Below are positions 28,871-36,370 of a DNA stretch of 64,000 nt, in pieces. The notes under the pieces are model-generated. The model ran no database searches and was not told where the DNA came from. It saw only the letters and a list, made by a program, of their open reading frames with translations. The first letter of the stretch is position 1, and the number at the start of each line of letters is the position of its first letter. The translations under genes and the position numbers were made by a program. The DNA is from Auraticoccus cholistanensis (GTDB lineage: Bacteria > Actinomycetota > Actinomycetes > Propionibacteriales > Propionibacteriaceae), in NCBI RefSeq assembly GCF_009742705.1, contig NZ_WPCU01000005.1:484277-548276 (forward strand). Direction: 5' to 3'.

Positions 28871-29282
28871 CGGTGGCCTCGACGTCACGCGGCATGGTGA
28901 TCAGCGGCGGACCTGCCGGCAGCTGGTAACGGGCACGGACCACCCGCTCGTTGAACTGCTCGATCTCACGCCGGACAGCCGCCTCGTCCGGCAGCCGGTC
29001 GAGCTGTCCGTCCAGGGCGGCGTCGTCCCTGCGCAGCTGGATGGACGGCGGCAGCATCGAGATGTTCTCGCGTCGGATGAGGTTCTTGAGCCACCAGTCG
29101 GGGTCGTGCCGATCGGGTAGGTCGAGCGGCCGGCCGCTGCCGGGCAGGTCGTCGAACTCGCCGCGTGCGATCGCCTCGCGGATCTTCAGGTCGGCCAGCA
29201 GCGCGATCGTCACCTCCGCGTCGAGGGCGAAGGCGGCCGGGTCGTAGAACGAGAGGGGCAGTCCCGACTCGGGTCCCGTCAT
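28707..29282 (-). CDS. DUF1992 (DnaJ-homologue C28-like) protein
   Basis: A 191-residue protein with the DUF1992 signature: EVTIALLADLKIREAIARG followed by the EFDDLPGSGRPLDL motif (about residues 22-56). The rest is helical. The C-terminus has a long Arg-rich tail (RRRRLFGRRRSRSSR region), perhaps for RNA or nucleoid contact. The family is widespread and of unknown function, named for homology to mammalian DNAJC28. It is transcribed divergently from a TetR gene across an intergenic region holding two direct repeats, so it may be that regulator's target. The start is ATG 29282. Confidence 0.85.
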   Translation of the reverse strand: MTGPESGLPLSFYDPAAFALDAEVTIALLADLKIREAIARGEFDDLPGSGRPLDLPDRHDPDWWLKNLIRRENISMLPPSIQLRRDDAALDGQLDRLPDEAAVRREIEQFNERVVRARYQLPAGPPLITMPRDVEATVTAWARRRPARAEEARRRAREQARPADRGRRRLFGRRRSRSSRQGPGRGQGSDG

Positions 29283-29308
29283 CAGCGCTCCCTCGCTCCG
29301 CGTCTCAG

Positions 29309-29332
29309 GTCACCTGTATTATGTCACCTGTA
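29309..29332 (+). promoter_or_regulatory. Direct-repeat operator candidate between DUF1992 and tetR
   Basis: Two copies of GTCACCTGTA (29309-29318 and 29323-29332) separated by TTAT. TATTAT (29317-29322) inside the array is a good -10 for the TetR gene, and the reverse strand reads CATAAT. A bound repressor would therefore block both divergent promoters. The first copy is part of the 11-base palindrome CAGGTCACCTG. Confidence 0.6.
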
Positions 29333-29351
29333 CCGAACAGGAGGGGCGCGG

Positions 29352-29954
29352 ATGCCGAAGCAGGTCGACCACCACGAACGGCGCGAGGCGATTGCGGGAG
29401 CGCTGTGGAGGATCGTGGACCAGCAAGGCTGGGCACGTGCGACCATGCGGGAGGTCGCCCGCGAGGCAGGGGTCTCCCTGGGGCAGCTGCAGCACTACTT
29501 CTCCTCGCGCGCCGAGATGCTGGCGTTCGCGATGGAGTACGCGTCCCAGCAGACGCGAGCTCGGGTCGAGCGGGGTCTCGCCGAGCTCGACCACCCTCCG
29601 CATCCCCGCGACGTGCTGCGGCTGGTGCTGACCGAGATGCTCCCCCTGCGACCCGAGGCCCGGGCCACCAGCCGCATGAACGCGGCCTACGTCCTCGAGG
29701 CGATGCACGACCCGGCGTTGAAGCGGCAGGTCGGCACGGGGCTGCGCGACGGGCGCTCGATGGTCGAACGTCTCATCCGGCAGGCGCTGGACGAGGGACA
29801 CATCCCCCCGGGTCGCGACCCCGGCGTCGAGACGGACCTCCTCCTCGCGCTGACCGGTCTCGCGACCCTCCTCGAGCTCGACGTCGTCGAGCCGCAGGCG
29901 GCACTCAGGGCCGTCGACCAGCACCTGGACCGGCTCTTCGGTCCCCCGTCATGA
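29352..29954 (+). CDS. TetR-family transcriptional regulator
   Basis: A 200-residue regulator with the N-terminal TetR helix-turn-helix: EAIAGALWRIVDQQGWARAT, then MREVAREAGVSLGQLQHYFSS (about residues 12-50). The ligand-binding C-terminal domain is all helical and resembles the TetR_C group that includes BetI-like proteins. ATG 29352 has GGAGG eight bases before it. The -10 element lies within the two direct repeats upstream, which points to autoregulation and control of the divergent DUF1992 gene. The ligand is unknown. Confidence 0.9.
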   Translation: MPKQVDHHERREAIAGALWRIVDQQGWARATMREVAREAGVSLGQLQHYFSSRAEMLAFAMEYASQQTRARVERGLAELDHPPHPRDVLRLVLTEMLPLRPEARATSRMNAAYVLEAMHDPALKRQVGTGLRDGRSMVERLIRQALDEGHIPPGRDPGVETDLLLALTGLATLLELDVVEPQAALRAVDQHLDRLFGPPS

Positions 29955-30002
29955 CGCGGTGACGAGGCGTGCGGCGGGCCGCCGCCCGGGCGGCGGTCCG
30001 GC

Positions 30003-30905
30003 TCAGAACAGGGCGGTGGTGAGCGCCCGGCGGGCCTTCAGCACACGGGGGTCGTTCCCGCCCACGGTCTCGAAGAGCGCCAGCAGCCGCTTGCGCGCCT
30101 CCTCGCGGTCGTCGCCCGCCGACACGCGGATGAAGCCGATCAGCCGCTCGAAGGCCCGTTCCGGCGTGCCGAGGACGACCTCGACGTCGGCGGCCGCGGT
30201 CACGGCGGCGAGGTCCTGCGGGGCCGCCTCGGCGGCAGCCAGCACCGCCTGCGGGTCGACCCCGGCGGTCCGGGCCAGCAGACCCGCCTGCGCCTTGCCG
30301 GCGGCCGCCTCGGCGTCGCGGGGGTCGGCCGCCAGCAGCTTGTCGAACTCGGCCTCCGCGGCGGCGTAGTCGCCGCGCTCGAGTGCCTCGTCGGCGGCGG
30401 CGAACCGCGGGTCGGGCTCGTCGGCGGCGGACTCCGCGGCCCCCTGCACCGGCTCGGCGGTACCGACCACCCCGTTGGCCACGGCGGCCTGCAGCAGCTG
30501 GTCGAGGTAGGCCTGGATCTGCTCGCGGGGCAGCACGCCCTGGAACAGCGGCACGGGCTGACCCATCAGCACGCCGATCACGACGGGCACCTGCTGCACG
30601 CCGAGGGCCTGGGCGATCTGGGTCTCCACGTCCACGTCGACCCGGCCGAGCAGGAACTTGCCCTGCGCCGCCTGCGCGAGGTCGGCCAGGTCCCGGCTCA
30701 GCGCCGCCGCGCCCTGGGCCCGCGGGGAGGTGATCTCCAGCACGACCGGGTGCTGCTGGGAGCGGGCCACCAGGTCGTTGAAGGTCTGCACCGTCACGTC
30801 CAGCACCCAGGACCGGCCCGCCGGCGCCTGGCCACCCTGGCGGGAGGCCTGGGCCAGGTTCGAGAGGTCGACGGCGCCGGGGCGGTTGAAGCTCGGGGAG
30901 GTCAT
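30003..30905 (-). CDS. Thioredoxin-fold/TPR protein, CnoX (YbbN)-like, no CXXC
   Basis: A 300-residue protein. Residues ~30-150 form a thioredoxin fold ending with the cis-proline loop (VQQVPVVIGVLMGQPV), but the redox site is replaced by ITSPRAQG, so no CXXC is present. The C-terminal half has TPR-like helices (AAADEALERGDYAAAEAEFD, DPRDAEAAAGKAQAGLLART). This is the CnoX/YbbN arrangement, a holdase-type co-chaperone of GroEL and DnaK in E. coli. Loss of cysteines suggests a purely chaperone role. The start is ATG 30905; a conserved mycobacterial homologue lies near glgB and the epimerase. Confidence 0.87.
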   Translation of the reverse strand: MTSPSFNRPGAVDLSNLAQASRQGGQAPAGRSWVLDVTVQTFNDLVARSQQHPVVLEITSPRAQGAAALSRDLADLAQAAQGKFLLGRVDVDVETQIAQALGVQQVPVVIGVLMGQPVPLFQGVLPREQIQAYLDQLLQAAVANGVVGTAEPVQGAAESAADEPDPRFAAADEALERGDYAAAEAEFDKLLAADPRDAEAAAGKAQAGLLARTAGVDPQAVLAAAEAAPQDLAAVTAAADVEVVLGTPERAFERLIGFIRVSAGDDREEARKRLLALFETVGGNDPRVLKARRALTTALF

Positions 30906-30995
30906 TCGCGGTGGTCCTTCGGTCGTGCCTGCGCGACCGCGGCGTGCGGTCCGGTCAACGCCTGAGACTATCGCCCGCCCGGTACGCCCAGCAGC

Positions 30996-31027
30996 CCCGC
31001 CGGGAGGTCCGTCCCGTCGCCGGCGGG
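30996..31027 (-). terminator. Possible hairpin terminator after the multi-HTH gene
   Basis: CCCGCCGG and CCGGCGGG pair across a 16-base loop, just downstream of the stop at 31032 on the minus strand. The large loop and lack of a U tract make it a weak candidate. Confidence 0.3.
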
Positions 31028-31031
31028 CCGG

Positions 31032-31742
31032 TCACGGGCGCGTCAGCGCGTCCTCGCGGTCGGGGTCCGGTCGCCCGGCCGGCTCCTCGTCGTGCTGGCG
31101 GGCCCACTCCCGCACCTGGGCGGGCAGCCACCAGTGGCCCTTCTCGTCCTTGCCGCCAGGAGGCGGCAGCGGCGTCCTCCGCCCACCCGGGCGGTCCCGG
31201 CCGAGGTAGGCACGCACCTCGTCGCGGCGCCAGACGAGCCGGTCGAGCCGGGGGCCCAGCGAGCGCCAGACGTCCTCGGGCCACCGCGACGGTCCCGGCC
31301 CTGGGAGGGGGTCGGGCATGCCGAGCAGCTGCACCATCCGCCGCAGCCGGCCCTTGTCGATCCCCAGCGTCCGGTACGCGTCGGTGAAGGTCCACCCCTC
31401 CGGCAGCGGGGGCGGCGGCGGCAGGTGGCTGCGGGCCTCCTCGCGCAGGTAGTGCACGGTGCGCGGGTCGGCCGGCAGACCGGCGGCGGCGAGCCGCCGG
31501 GTCAGCGTGCGGACCGAGGCGTGCGGGTCCTCGCGGAGGGCGTCGAAGAGGACGTCCACCTGGTAGGCGTGGTGCAGCTCGCGGTCCGGGCACGGCCGGG
31601 CCAGCCAGCGCAGGTACGGCGTGCGGTGCACCCCGGTCCGCCGGCAGGCCTCGCTGACCGTCATGGTGCGGGTGAGCTCACGGACCTCGGGGAACAGCCG
31701 GCGTGCCACGTCCCCGCGAGGGAGGTGGGTGTCGGTGGGCAC
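31032..31742 (-). CDS. Unrecognised protein with several helix-turn-helix-like segments
   Basis: A 236-residue basic protein I cannot assign. Three stretches look like HTH units: residues ~26-48 (MTVSEACRRTGVHRTPYLRW), ~66-101 (FDALREDPHASVRTLTRRLA, then TVHYLREEA) and ~117-142 (WTFTDAYRTLGIDKGRLRRM). Two Trp-containing repeats follow near the C-terminus (LVWRRDEVRAYLGRD and HWWLPAQVREWARQH), which look like excisionase-type wings. The first two recall the DNA-binding half of IS3/IS481 transposases, but there is no integrase core. The GTG at 31742 has AGGAGGAGGG directly upstream. It is probably a DNA-binding protein; a domesticated transposase fragment is possible. Confidence 0.6.
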   Translation of the reverse strand: MPTDTHLPRGDVARRLFPEVRELTRTMTVSEACRRTGVHRTPYLRWLARPCPDRELHHAYQVDVLFDALREDPHASVRTLTRRLAAAGLPADPRTVHYLREEARSHLPPPPPLPEGWTFTDAYRTLGIDKGRLRRMVQLLGMPDPLPGPGPSRWPEDVWRSLGPRLDRLVWRRDEVRAYLGRDRPGGRRTPLPPPGGKDEKGHWWLPAQVREWARQHDEEPAGRPDPDREDALTRP

Positions 31743-31827
31743 ACCCTCCTCCTACCCAGCCACGGGCGGAGGTTGCAGACCGGGACCGGTCGAAATCGAC
31801 TGGTCCACCGTGGGCCGGGACGGCAGC

Positions 31828-32832
31828 ATGCCGAAGGTGCCCGATGCCGCCGCGCTGCCGCCGACCTACCTGCGCACCCGCCGCACGTCCTGGGCGGACG
31901 CACCCGCCCCGGTGCAGCAGATGGTCCGCGACTGCCTGGGCGAGCCGGTGCGGAGCTGGAAGGACCGCGTCGGCGGCATGTCGGCGGGCGTGGCGGCGGT
32001 GGTCCGCGGGGAGACCCGCGCCGTGTTCGTCAAGGCCCTCGACGGCGCCCAGAACCCGGTCGGTCACGAGATGTACCTGCGCGAGGCGGCCCTGGCCGAC
32101 CGGCTGCCCCGCTCCCCGCACCTGCCCCGGCTGGTCGGGACGGCCGACGTGGCCACCTCCACCGGGCCCTGGGCGGTCGGCGTCTACGCCGCCCTGCCGG
32201 GCGAGCCGGTGCGCCACCCGTGGTCACGGCAGCACCTGCACCGGGTGCTGGACGCCTGGCAGCGGGTGACACCGCTGCTGCACGCCACGGCGTGGGAGAC
32301 CTCGGCCGAGATCGGGGGGTTCCTCGACCGCTGGCGCCTCGTGCTGGAGGACCCGCGGGACCCCTGGCTGGCGCTGGTCCGCAGCTGGGCGCCGCGTCTG
32401 GCCGCCACCACCGCTCGGGTCGACGGGGACGCCGAGCACCCGGCCGTGCTCTCCCACATCGACCTGCGGGCCGACAACATCCTCGTCGGCGAGCCGACGG
32501 ACGCCGACGACCCTGGCGTCTGGTTCGTCGACTGGGCCCATCCCGGCACCGCCGCGCCGTGGGTGGACCCGGCCATCCTCCTCGGCGACGTGGTGGCCTC
32601 CGGTGCCGACCTCGGCGACGGCGGCGCGGTGGACGTGGTGGGGACGTGGCGCGAGCACCCGGCCACGGCCGGCTACGACCCCGAGCTGCTGCTGGGCGTC
32701 GTGGCGGCACTCGCCGTGGCGCTGCACGTGGGCTCGCGGCGACCGCCCAACCCGGTCCTCCCGCACCAGCGGGGCTGGGAGCGGGCGATGGCCGACGCGA
32801 TGCGGCCCTTCCTCGAGCGGCACGCCGGCTGA
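31828..32832 (+). CDS. APH-family phosphotransferase
   Basis: A 334-residue kinase-fold protein of the aminoglycoside/choline phosphotransferase superfamily. The Brenner-type catalytic loop is [11 protein letters not shown] and the metal-binding Asp is in [10 protein letters not shown]. An N-lobe lysine lies in AVFVKALDG. The substrate is unknown; such proteins include antibiotic, homoserine and sugar kinases, and the poor match in the nucleotide-specificity loop prevents choosing. I took ATG 31828; GTG 31810 adds six residues. It is divergent from the multi-HTH gene and immediately upstream of phosphoglucomutase on the same strand. Confidence 0.78.
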   Translation: MPKVPDAAALPPTYLRTRRTSWADAPAPVQQMVRDCLGEPVRSWKDRVGGMSAGVAAVVRGETRAVFVKALDGAQNPVGHEMYLREAALADRLPRSPHLPRLVGTADVATSTGPWAVGVYAALPGEPVRHPWSRQHLHRVLDAWQRVTPLLHATAWETSAEIGGFLDRWRLVLEDPRDPWLALVRSWAPRLAATTARVDGDAEHPAVLSHIDLRADNILVGEPTDADDPGVWFVDWAHPGTAAPWVDPAILLGDVVASGADLGDGGAVDVVGTWREHPATAGYDPELLLGVVAALAVALHVGSRRPPNPVLPHQRGWERAMADAMRPFLERHAG

Positions 32833-32863
32833 GGGGCCCTGGGTGGCGCGGCCCCGGGTGGGC

Positions 32864-32869
32864 CAGGAT
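32864..32869 (+). promoter_or_regulatory. -10 element, leaderless promoter of pgm
   Basis: CAGGAT followed by six bases (ggggtc) and the ATG at 32876, the same geometry as at ligA and glgE. Confidence 0.5.
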
Positions 32870-32875
32870 GGGGTC

Positions 32876-34504
32876 ATGGCACATGAGCGCGCGGGCCAGC
32901 CGGCCCAGGCATCGGACCTGATCGACGTCGACGAGGTGGTGGCGGCCTACTACGACCGCGTGCCGGACCCCAGGGACCCGGACCAGCAGGTCGTCTTCGG
33001 CACCTCGGGGCACCGTGGCTCGTCCCTCGACACCGCCTTCAACGAGGCCCACATCGCCGCCACGACCCAGGCCATCGTGGAGTACCGGGCCAGCCAGGGG
33101 ACCACCGGCCCGCTCTACCTCGCCAAGGACACCCACGCCCTCTCCGGACCCGCCTGGCGGACCGCGATCGAGGTGCTGCACGCCGCCGGCGTGCCCGTGC
33201 TGGCCGAGCGCGACGACGAGTACACCCCCACCCCGGCGCTGTCGCGGGCGGTGGTCGTCCACAACGCCGGTCGCACCGCCGACCTGGCCGACGGCATCGT
33301 GGTCACCCCCTCGCACAACCCGCCCCGCGACGGCGGGTTCAAGTACAACCCGCCGCACGGCGGGCCGGCCGGCAGCGACGCCACCTCGGCCATCGCGGCA
33401 CGGGCCAACGAGCTGCTGCGCGACCCGGGCGCGATCCGACGGACCCCCTACGAGCGCGCCGCCGGTGAGATCGGTCGCTTCGACTACCGCACCGCCTACT
33501 GCCAGGACCTGTCGAGCGCCCTCGACCTGGACGCCGTCCGGGCAGCCGGGGTGCGGATCGGCGCGGACCCCATGGGTGGGGCGAGCGTGCAGTACTGGGA
33601 GTGGATCGCCGAGCACCTGGGGCTCGACCTGACGGTGGTGAACCCGACGGTCGACCCGCGCTGGGCGTTCATGACCCTCGACACCGACGGCAAGATCCGG
33701 ATGGACTGCTCCTCGCCGAACGCGATGGCCTCCCTCATCGGCAACCGGGACCGGTTCGACATCGCCACCGGCAACGACGCCGACGCCGACCGGCACGGCA
33801 TCGTCACCCCCGACGCCGGGCTGATGAACCCCAACGCCTACCTCGCCGTGGCGATCTCCTACCTCTTCGCCCACCGTGAGGGCTGGCCGTCGGCCGCCGG
33901 CATCGGCAAGACGCTGGTGTCGTCGTCGCTGATCGACAAGGTGGCCGCCGAGCTGGGCCGGCCGCTGGTGGAGGTGCCGGTCGGCTTCAAGTGGTTCGTG
34001 CCGGGGCTGCGCGACGGCTCGCTGGGCTTCGGCGGCGAGGAGTCGGCGGGGGCCTCGTTCCTGGCCCGCGACGGCAGCACCTGGACCACCGACAAGGACG
34101 GCATCCTGCTGACCCTGCTGGCCAGCGAGATCCTCGCGGTCACCGGCCGCTCCCCCAGCCAGCTCTACGCCGACATCGAGGCCCGCCACGGCGCCTCCAG
34201 CTACGCGCGCACCGACGCACCGGCGACGCGGGAGCAGAAGGCCGCCCTGGCCGGCCTCGACGCCTCCGCCATCCAGGCCGACACGCTGGCCGGCGACCCC
34301 ATCACCGCCGTGCTGACCACGGCCCCGGGCAACGGCGCGGCGATCGGCGGGCTGAAGGTGCAGACCGGGTCCGCCTGGTTCGCCGCCCGGCCGTCGGGGA
34401 CCGAGGACGTCTACAAGATCTACGCCGAGTCGCTGCGGGGACCCGACCACCTGGCGCGTGTGCAGGCGGAGGCCAAGCAGGTCGTCGACGCCGTGCTGGG
34501 CTGA
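32876..34504 (+). CDS. pgm: Alpha-D-glucose phosphoglucomutase
   Basis: Interconverts glucose-1-phosphate and glucose-6-phosphate, linking glycogen phosphorolysis (GlgP) and sugar-nucleotide synthesis to glycolysis. The 542-residue protein is of the bacterial Pgm type: [19 protein letters not shown] near the start, phosphoserine loop [19 protein letters not shown], metal loop [10 protein letters not shown], sugar-binding loop GFGGEESAG and phosphate-binding C-terminal loop [16 protein letters not shown]. All active-site parts are intact. The start is ATG 32876, with a leaderless promoter. It ends 15 bases from the convergent TetR gene. Confidence 0.96.
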   Translation: MAHERAGQPAQASDLIDVDEVVAAYYDRVPDPRDPDQQVVFGTSGHRGSSLDTAFNEAHIAATTQAIVEYRASQGTTGPLYLAKDTHALSGPAWRTAIEVLHAAGVPVLAERDDEYTPTPALSRAVVVHNAGRTADLADGIVVTPSHNPPRDGGFKYNPPHGGPAGSDATSAIAARANELLRDPGAIRRTPYERAAGEIGRFDYRTAYCQDLSSALDLDAVRAAGVRIGADPMGGASVQYWEWIAEHLGLDLTVVNPTVDPRWAFMTLDTDGKIRMDCSSPNAMASLIGNRDRFDIATGNDADADRHGIVTPDAGLMNPNAYLAVAISYLFAHREGWPSAAGIGKTLVSSSLIDKVAAELGRPLVEVPVGFKWFVPGLRDGSLGFGGEESAGASFLARDGSTWTTDKDGILLTLLASEILAVTGRSPSQLYADIEARHGASSYARTDAPATREQKAALAGLDASAIQADTLAGDPITAVLTTAPGNGAAIGGLKVQTGSAWFAARPSGTEDVYKIYAESLRGPDHLARVQAEAKQVVDAVLG

Positions 34505-34519
34505 ACGCCCGCCCGCCGC

Positions 34520-35146
34520 CTACCGGCGCGCGGCCCCGCTCGCCGGCCCGGCCTCCGGGGAGGGGGTCGCCAGCTCGCGCAGGTGGGCCTCGACCAGCTG
34601 CTCGGCCGACGGGACGGCTGCCGGGTCGAGGAGCAGGTGCAGCGCCGTGCCGTCGAGCAGGGCGTGCAGCCGCGCGCCCTCGAGCGCCACGTCGCGCGAG
34701 GGGTGCAGCAGCCCCGCGCTGCCGAGGTGGCCGCACAGGTCACGGCACATCTGAGCCAGCGCGGTCTGCGCCGCCCCGGCCAGCTCGGCGAGACGGGGGT
34801 GCGCCGGGCTCTCCACGACGAGGGCGAGGTTGACCCGCAGCTCCGTGCGCCGCTCCTCGTCCAGCGGCAGCACCTCGAGCAGCACGGCCCGGGCCAGCGC
34901 CCGGGCGTCGCGGACGCCGAGATGGCGACGGACGCGCTCCTGCACCCGCTCGTGCACCAGCTCCATGGAGTAGGCCAGCAGGTCGGCCTTGGTGGGGAAG
35001 CTGTGCCGCAGCGACCCCAGCACCAGGCCCGCCTCGGCGGCGACCGTGCGCAGCGAGACCGCGCTCACCCCCTCGCGGACGACCAGCCGCCACACCGCCT
35101 CGGCGATCTCGGTGCGGCGACGGTCCTGGTCGATGTGTCGAGGCAC
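34520..35146 (-). CDS. TetR-family transcriptional regulator
   Basis: A 208-residue TetR protein: HTH EIAEAVWRLVVREGVSAVSL followed by RTVAAEAGLVLGSLRHSFPTK (about residues 13-53). The C-terminal ligand domain has many Leu/His residues. The GTG at 35146 carries a TAGAGT hexamer exactly six bases upstream, so it is probably leaderless. Upstream lies a large inverted repeat shared with the divergent membrane-protein gene; the obvious reading is that it represses that gene and itself. It resembles the TetR at 29352 in size and C-terminal type (probable BetI-like group). Confidence 0.9.
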   Translation of the reverse strand: MPRHIDQDRRRTEIAEAVWRLVVREGVSAVSLRTVAAEAGLVLGSLRHSFPTKADLLAYSMELVHERVQERVRRHLGVRDARALARAVLLEVLPLDEERRTELRVNLALVVESPAHPRLAELAGAAQTALAQMCRDLCGHLGSAGLLHPSRDVALEGARLHALLDGTALHLLLDPAAVPSAEQLVEAHLRELATPSPEAGPASGAARR

Positions 35147-35152
35147 GACCGC

Positions 35153-35158
35153 ACTCTA
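35153..35158 (-). promoter_or_regulatory. -10 element, leaderless promoter of the second TetR gene
   Basis: TAGAGT on the minus strand, six bases before the GTG at 35146. It overlaps the left end of the operator repeat by two bases. Confidence 0.5.
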
Positions 35159-35200
35159 GCGCAGGCGTGCTACATTGATCGTGCTAGCACAGATGCGCTA
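35157..35200 (+). promoter_or_regulatory. Long inverted-repeat operator of the TetR/membrane-protein pair
   Basis: Two 16-base arms (35157-35172 and 35185-35200) read TAGCGCAnnnGTGCTA on opposite strands, 13 of 16 positions matching, around a 12-base spacer. The right arm overlaps a perfect 10-bp palindrome, GTGCTAGCAC (35181-35190). TACATT (35171-35176) inside it can serve as the -10 for the membrane-protein gene. This is a textbook TetR control region. Confidence 0.65.
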
Positions 35201-35214
35201 CGAAAGGTGACGTC

Positions 35215-35844
35215 ATGACCGACCTCCTGGCCGAGCACCCGGTGGCCGGCCTCATCGTCGGCTGCGAGATCGGGTTGTGGGTGCTGCTGGGGCTGGGGCT
35301 CGCGCTGCGCTACCTCGCACGGCTGCGCCTGCTCAGCACGCTGGTGCTCGCGGCCATCCCGCTGCTCGACGTGGTCCTCGTGGTGGCCACGGCGCTCGAC
35401 CTGCACCGGGGCGCGCCGGCGGGCCTCAGCCACGGCCTGGCCGCCGTCTACCTGGGGTTCTCGGTGGCCTTCGGGCCGGCTCTGGTGCGCTGGGCCGACG
35501 CCCGCTTCGCGCACCGCTTCGCCGGCGGGCCCGCACCGGTCAGGCCGCCGCGGCGCGGTCCCGGGCGCCAGAAGCACCTGTGGCGGGAGTGGTACCGCGT
35601 GGTCGTCGCCGCCGCGATCACCTCCGCGGTCCTCGGCGGGCTCGTCCTGCTCGTGGCCTCCCCCGAGCAGGACGGCCCGCTGGCCGGGTGGATCGGACGG
35701 GTGTGGGCGGTGGTCGGGTTGTGGCTGCTGCTCGGTCCGGTCTGGGAGGAGGGCAGGAACCGGGGACGGGAGCCCGACGGGGTGGCCGACCCGGCCGACG
35801 TCGCGGGCGGGCGCCGGAGCGGGTCCGTCAGCCGCGGCCGGTGA
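35215..35844 (+). CDS. Multi-span membrane protein under TetR control
   Basis: A 209-residue protein with about five membrane segments (roughly residues 10-33, 41-60, 73-90, 125-148 and 160-178), separated after the third by an Arg/Pro-rich loop (RPPRRGPGRQKHLWREW). No transporter family motif was recognised, and it is too short for a typical efflux pump, although regulation by a divergent TetR often accompanies efflux or membrane-stress proteins. ATG 35215 has AAAGG upstream. The last 17 bases overlap the 3' end of the opposite DUF1990 gene. Confidence 0.72.
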   Translation: MTDLLAEHPVAGLIVGCEIGLWVLLGLGLALRYLARLRLLSTLVLAAIPLLDVVLVVATALDLHRGAPAGLSHGLAAVYLGFSVAFGPALVRWADARFAHRFAGGPAPVRPPRRGPGRQKHLWREWYRVVVAAAITSAVLGGLVLLVASPEQDGPLAGWIGRVWAVVGLWLLLGPVWEEGRNRGREPDGVADPADVAGGRRSGSVSRGR

Positions 35845-36370
35845 GCACCCGCAGGTACCGGCGGGCGGCCACCCGCTGGGCAGCGCGGGCCACCGGTCCG
35901 CCGGCCCGGGTGAGCCACGACGCCGGCCGCGACAGCGCGACGACCGTGGCCGTGCAGCCCTGCGGGCCCCGTTCGAGCACGAAGGCCTCCTCCCCCGCCT
36001 CGGGGTGCCCGGGCAGGGTGCCGTAGCTGAAGCCCACCCGGTCCGCGGTCCGCTCCACGGCGAGCACCCGCACCGGGGCGGTCAGCGGGCCGATCCGCAG
36101 CACGGCTACCGTGCCGACGTCGAGCGGGTCGGCGTCGGTCCGCACGCCGACCCCGGCGCCGAGGTGCATGCGCCAGCCGAGCAGGGTCGAGGCCGCGAGC
36201 TCCCAGCGGTCCGCGGGCAGGACGCGACGCTGCCGCAGCGCGTGCCAGCCCGGCAGCACCGGCAGCTCGCCGGACAGCAGCGCCCCCGGCGGCCACCCGC
36301 CGCCGGCCAGCGGTGCCGCCCGCAACCGCGCCGCCTCCGCCGCCGCCAGCGTGCCCGGCGCCCGGTTCAC
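35828..36370 (-). CDS. DUF1990 family protein
   Basis: A 180-residue protein beginning MNRAPGTLAAAEAARLRAAP from the GTG at 36370, which overlaps the stop of the double-RCK gene (GTGA). The features are those of DUF1990: ALRQRRVLPADRWELAASTL in the first half, a central V-R-V-L-A-V-E strand with DRVGFSYGTLPGHPEAGEE, and the final ARRYLRVL helix. This family has a START/SRPBCC-like fold and probably binds a hydrophobic ligand; its function is unknown. An upstream extension to 36496 is only the shadow of the neighbouring gene. Confidence 0.83.
   Translation of the reverse strand: MNRAPGTLAAAEAARLRAAPLAGGGWPPGALLSGELPVLPGWHALRQRRVLPADRWELAASTLLGWRMHLGAGVGVRTDADPLDVGTVAVLRIGPLTAPVRVLAVERTADRVGFSYGTLPGHPEAGEEAFVLERGPQGCTATVVALSRPASWLTRAGGPVARAAQRVAARRYLRVLTGRG

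Noticed and set aside
31828..32832. Calling the APH-like protein an aminoglycoside resistance enzyme
   Set aside because: Only the superfamily catalytic motifs are visible; nothing indicates the substrate.
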